From Desulfuromusa sp. (GTDB taxonomy: Bacteria > Desulfobacterota > Desulfuromonadia > Desulfuromonadales > Geopsychrobacteraceae), in the NCBI GenBank assembly GCA_023145655.1, contig JAGLDI010000222.1, positions 1-6,708 on the forward strand: 6,708 nt of DNA, written 5' to 3'. A program made the translations under genes and the position numbers. Below the pieces are notes generated by a model. It was not told the origin of the DNA. It saw only the letters and a program-made list of their open reading frames with translations, and searched no databases. Shown piece by piece: positions 5,918 to 6,708 of this stretch (positions within the stretch are counted from its first letter, which is position 1; the number at the start of each line of letters is the position of its first letter).

Positions 5918-6708
5918 ATGATGATAAAGAAGATTGCTCATAATCGGGCGCCAGTTGTTTTACTGATGGTCTTATTGTTGTTTTCAGGGTGTGCTGTCGG
6001 GAAGACATCATTTCTAAAAGGGAATCAAGCTCTTGAACAGCAAAACAATGATCGGGCAGTGATCGAATTTCTTGCTGCGGTTGAGAGTAATCCAAGCAAT
6101 CATGAATATCGCATGAGACTAAATGATGCCAAAAGTAAAGCAGCTCTTGATCATAAACGTAAGGGGGATCATTTTTTTGCTCTGCAAGACTATCAAAGTG
6201 CTCTGCAGGAGTATCAGCTATCAACGGAACTAAATAGTTCGACATATGTGGCATTTGACGGCCTAAAAAAATCTCGTAAGTACCTTCAGGTAGAAACTTT
6301 GGTTGCTGAGGCACAGGCCTTACTTAAAGTAAATCGCACATCACAAGCCAAAGATACTATAGATGCTGCCCTCTCAATCCTTCCTGATTATCAACCAGCC
6401 TTACAACTGAAAGAAGAAATTAAGCAGAGTCAGTATGCACTGGTCGATGGAGTTGAACTAGAAGTAACCTCAACTCAGCCGATTAACCTTAATTTCCGGG
6501 AAACAAAACTACCTGATGTTTTTGATATTTTAACTAAACTTTCAGGAATTAATTTCATTCTTGATGAGGGTGTCCGTAGCAACAAGACCACCTTGTTCCT
6601 GGAACAGGCAACCTTTGCCCAAGCACTGGAATTACTGTTGCGAATGAATAAACTGGATAAAAAAATTCTCAACAGCAAAACAATTATACTGTTTCCAAAA
6701 ACCCGCGA
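5918..6708 (+). CDS. gspD: Secretin lipoprotein GspD/PilQ-like with N-terminal TPR-like region (3' partial)
   Basis: This is the outer-membrane secretin subunit. Its first 263 codons are visible and the frame is open to the window end, so the beta-barrel secretin domain lies outside. From the ATG at 5918, a lipoprotein signal peptide has a basic start (MMIKK), a hydrophobic core and LLLFSGC, with the lipidated Cys at residue 25 followed by Ala, compatible with outer-membrane sorting. Phe at -3 is a slight departure from the usual lipobox. Residues 34-175 are helical and read as about three TPR-like units (about 34-61, 76-109, 125-161), with ALEQQNNDRAVIEFLAAVE and KGDHFFALQDYQSALQEY as the clearest. 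An N0/STN domain follows from about 181: PINLNFRETKLPDVFDIL (188-205), then GINFILDEGV and FAQALELLLRMNKL (233-246). The gene begins 24 nt after the HR-domain gene, its expected partner. Standard GspD has no TPR region. PilQ/MshL-type names are alternatives. Confidence 0.88.
   Translation, partial: MMIKKIAHNRAPVVLLMVLLLFSGCAVGKTSFLKGNQALEQQNNDRAVIEFLAAVESNPSNHEYRMRLNDAKSKAALDHKRKGDHFFALQDYQSALQEYQLSTELNSSTYVAFDGLKKSRKYLQVETLVAEAQALLKVNRTSQAKDTIDAALSILPDYQPALQLKEEIKQSQYALVDGVELEVTSTQPINLNFRETKLPDVFDILTKLSGINFILDEGVRSNKTTLFLEQATFAQALELLLRMNKLDKKILNSKTIILFPKTR

Noticed and set aside
5916..6314. Minus-strand open frame of 132 codons
   Set aside because: It lies antisense to the secretin, whose plus-strand frame has a lipobox, TPR-like pattern and N0 domain. 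The minus-strand translation shows no recognisable domain.
1..6708. CRISPR arrays, tRNA or rRNA genes, insertion sequences
   Set aside because: I saw no spaced direct repeats, cloverleaf-like sequence, transposase frame or terminal inverted repeats on either strand.

Overview
The window is one long plus-strand gene cluster encoding the inner-membrane motor, the assembly platform and the start of the outer-membrane channel of a type II secretion / type IV pilus family machine. Seven genes are visible, in the order gspF - gspE - pilM-like - pilN-like - pilO-like - pilP/gspC-like - secretin. The secretin runs off the right edge. Nothing convincing is encoded on the minus strand.

Layout: 1-64 is a short AT-rich leader. 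65-1273 is the polytopic platform protein GspF. 1274-1407 is the only sizeable gap and carries several inverted repeats. 1408-3126 is the assembly ATPase GspE, with an MshEN-type N-terminal domain. From 3131 to 5893 four genes are packed with overlaps of 1-4 nt (ATGA, TGATG, GTGA), or a 4-nt gap in the case of gspE/pilM. They encode a soluble actin-fold protein, two single-pass proteins with periplasmic domains, and a single-pass HR-domain protein. After a 24-nt gap, 5918 to the window end is a lipoprotein secretin. Its TPR-like N-terminal region precedes the secretin N0 domain. This gene has no stop in the window, so a search for complete ORFs misses it.

How the parts fit, from family knowledge: GspE would hydrolyse ATP and drive GspF to extrude a pseudopilus. 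PilM and PilN together correspond to a split GspL, PilO to GspM, and the PilP/GspC-like protein links the inner-membrane platform to the secretin. The M-N-O-P-Q order is that of type IV pilus alignment operons, but here it directly follows the F and E genes. Major and minor pseudopilins and the prepilin peptidase are not in the window.

Organism: a Gram-negative bacterium, since the secretin needs an outer membrane. The hybrid architecture, the lipoprotein TPR-secretin and moderate GC content recall the atypical type II secretion system reported in Geobacter and relatives (Desulfuromonadales). That assignment rests on remembered gene organisation, not on a search, and is moderate to low in certainty. 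The components themselves are recognisable families. The least explained parts are the structured gspF-gspE spacer, the degenerate MshEN and actin-fold motifs, and the TPR-secretin fusion.
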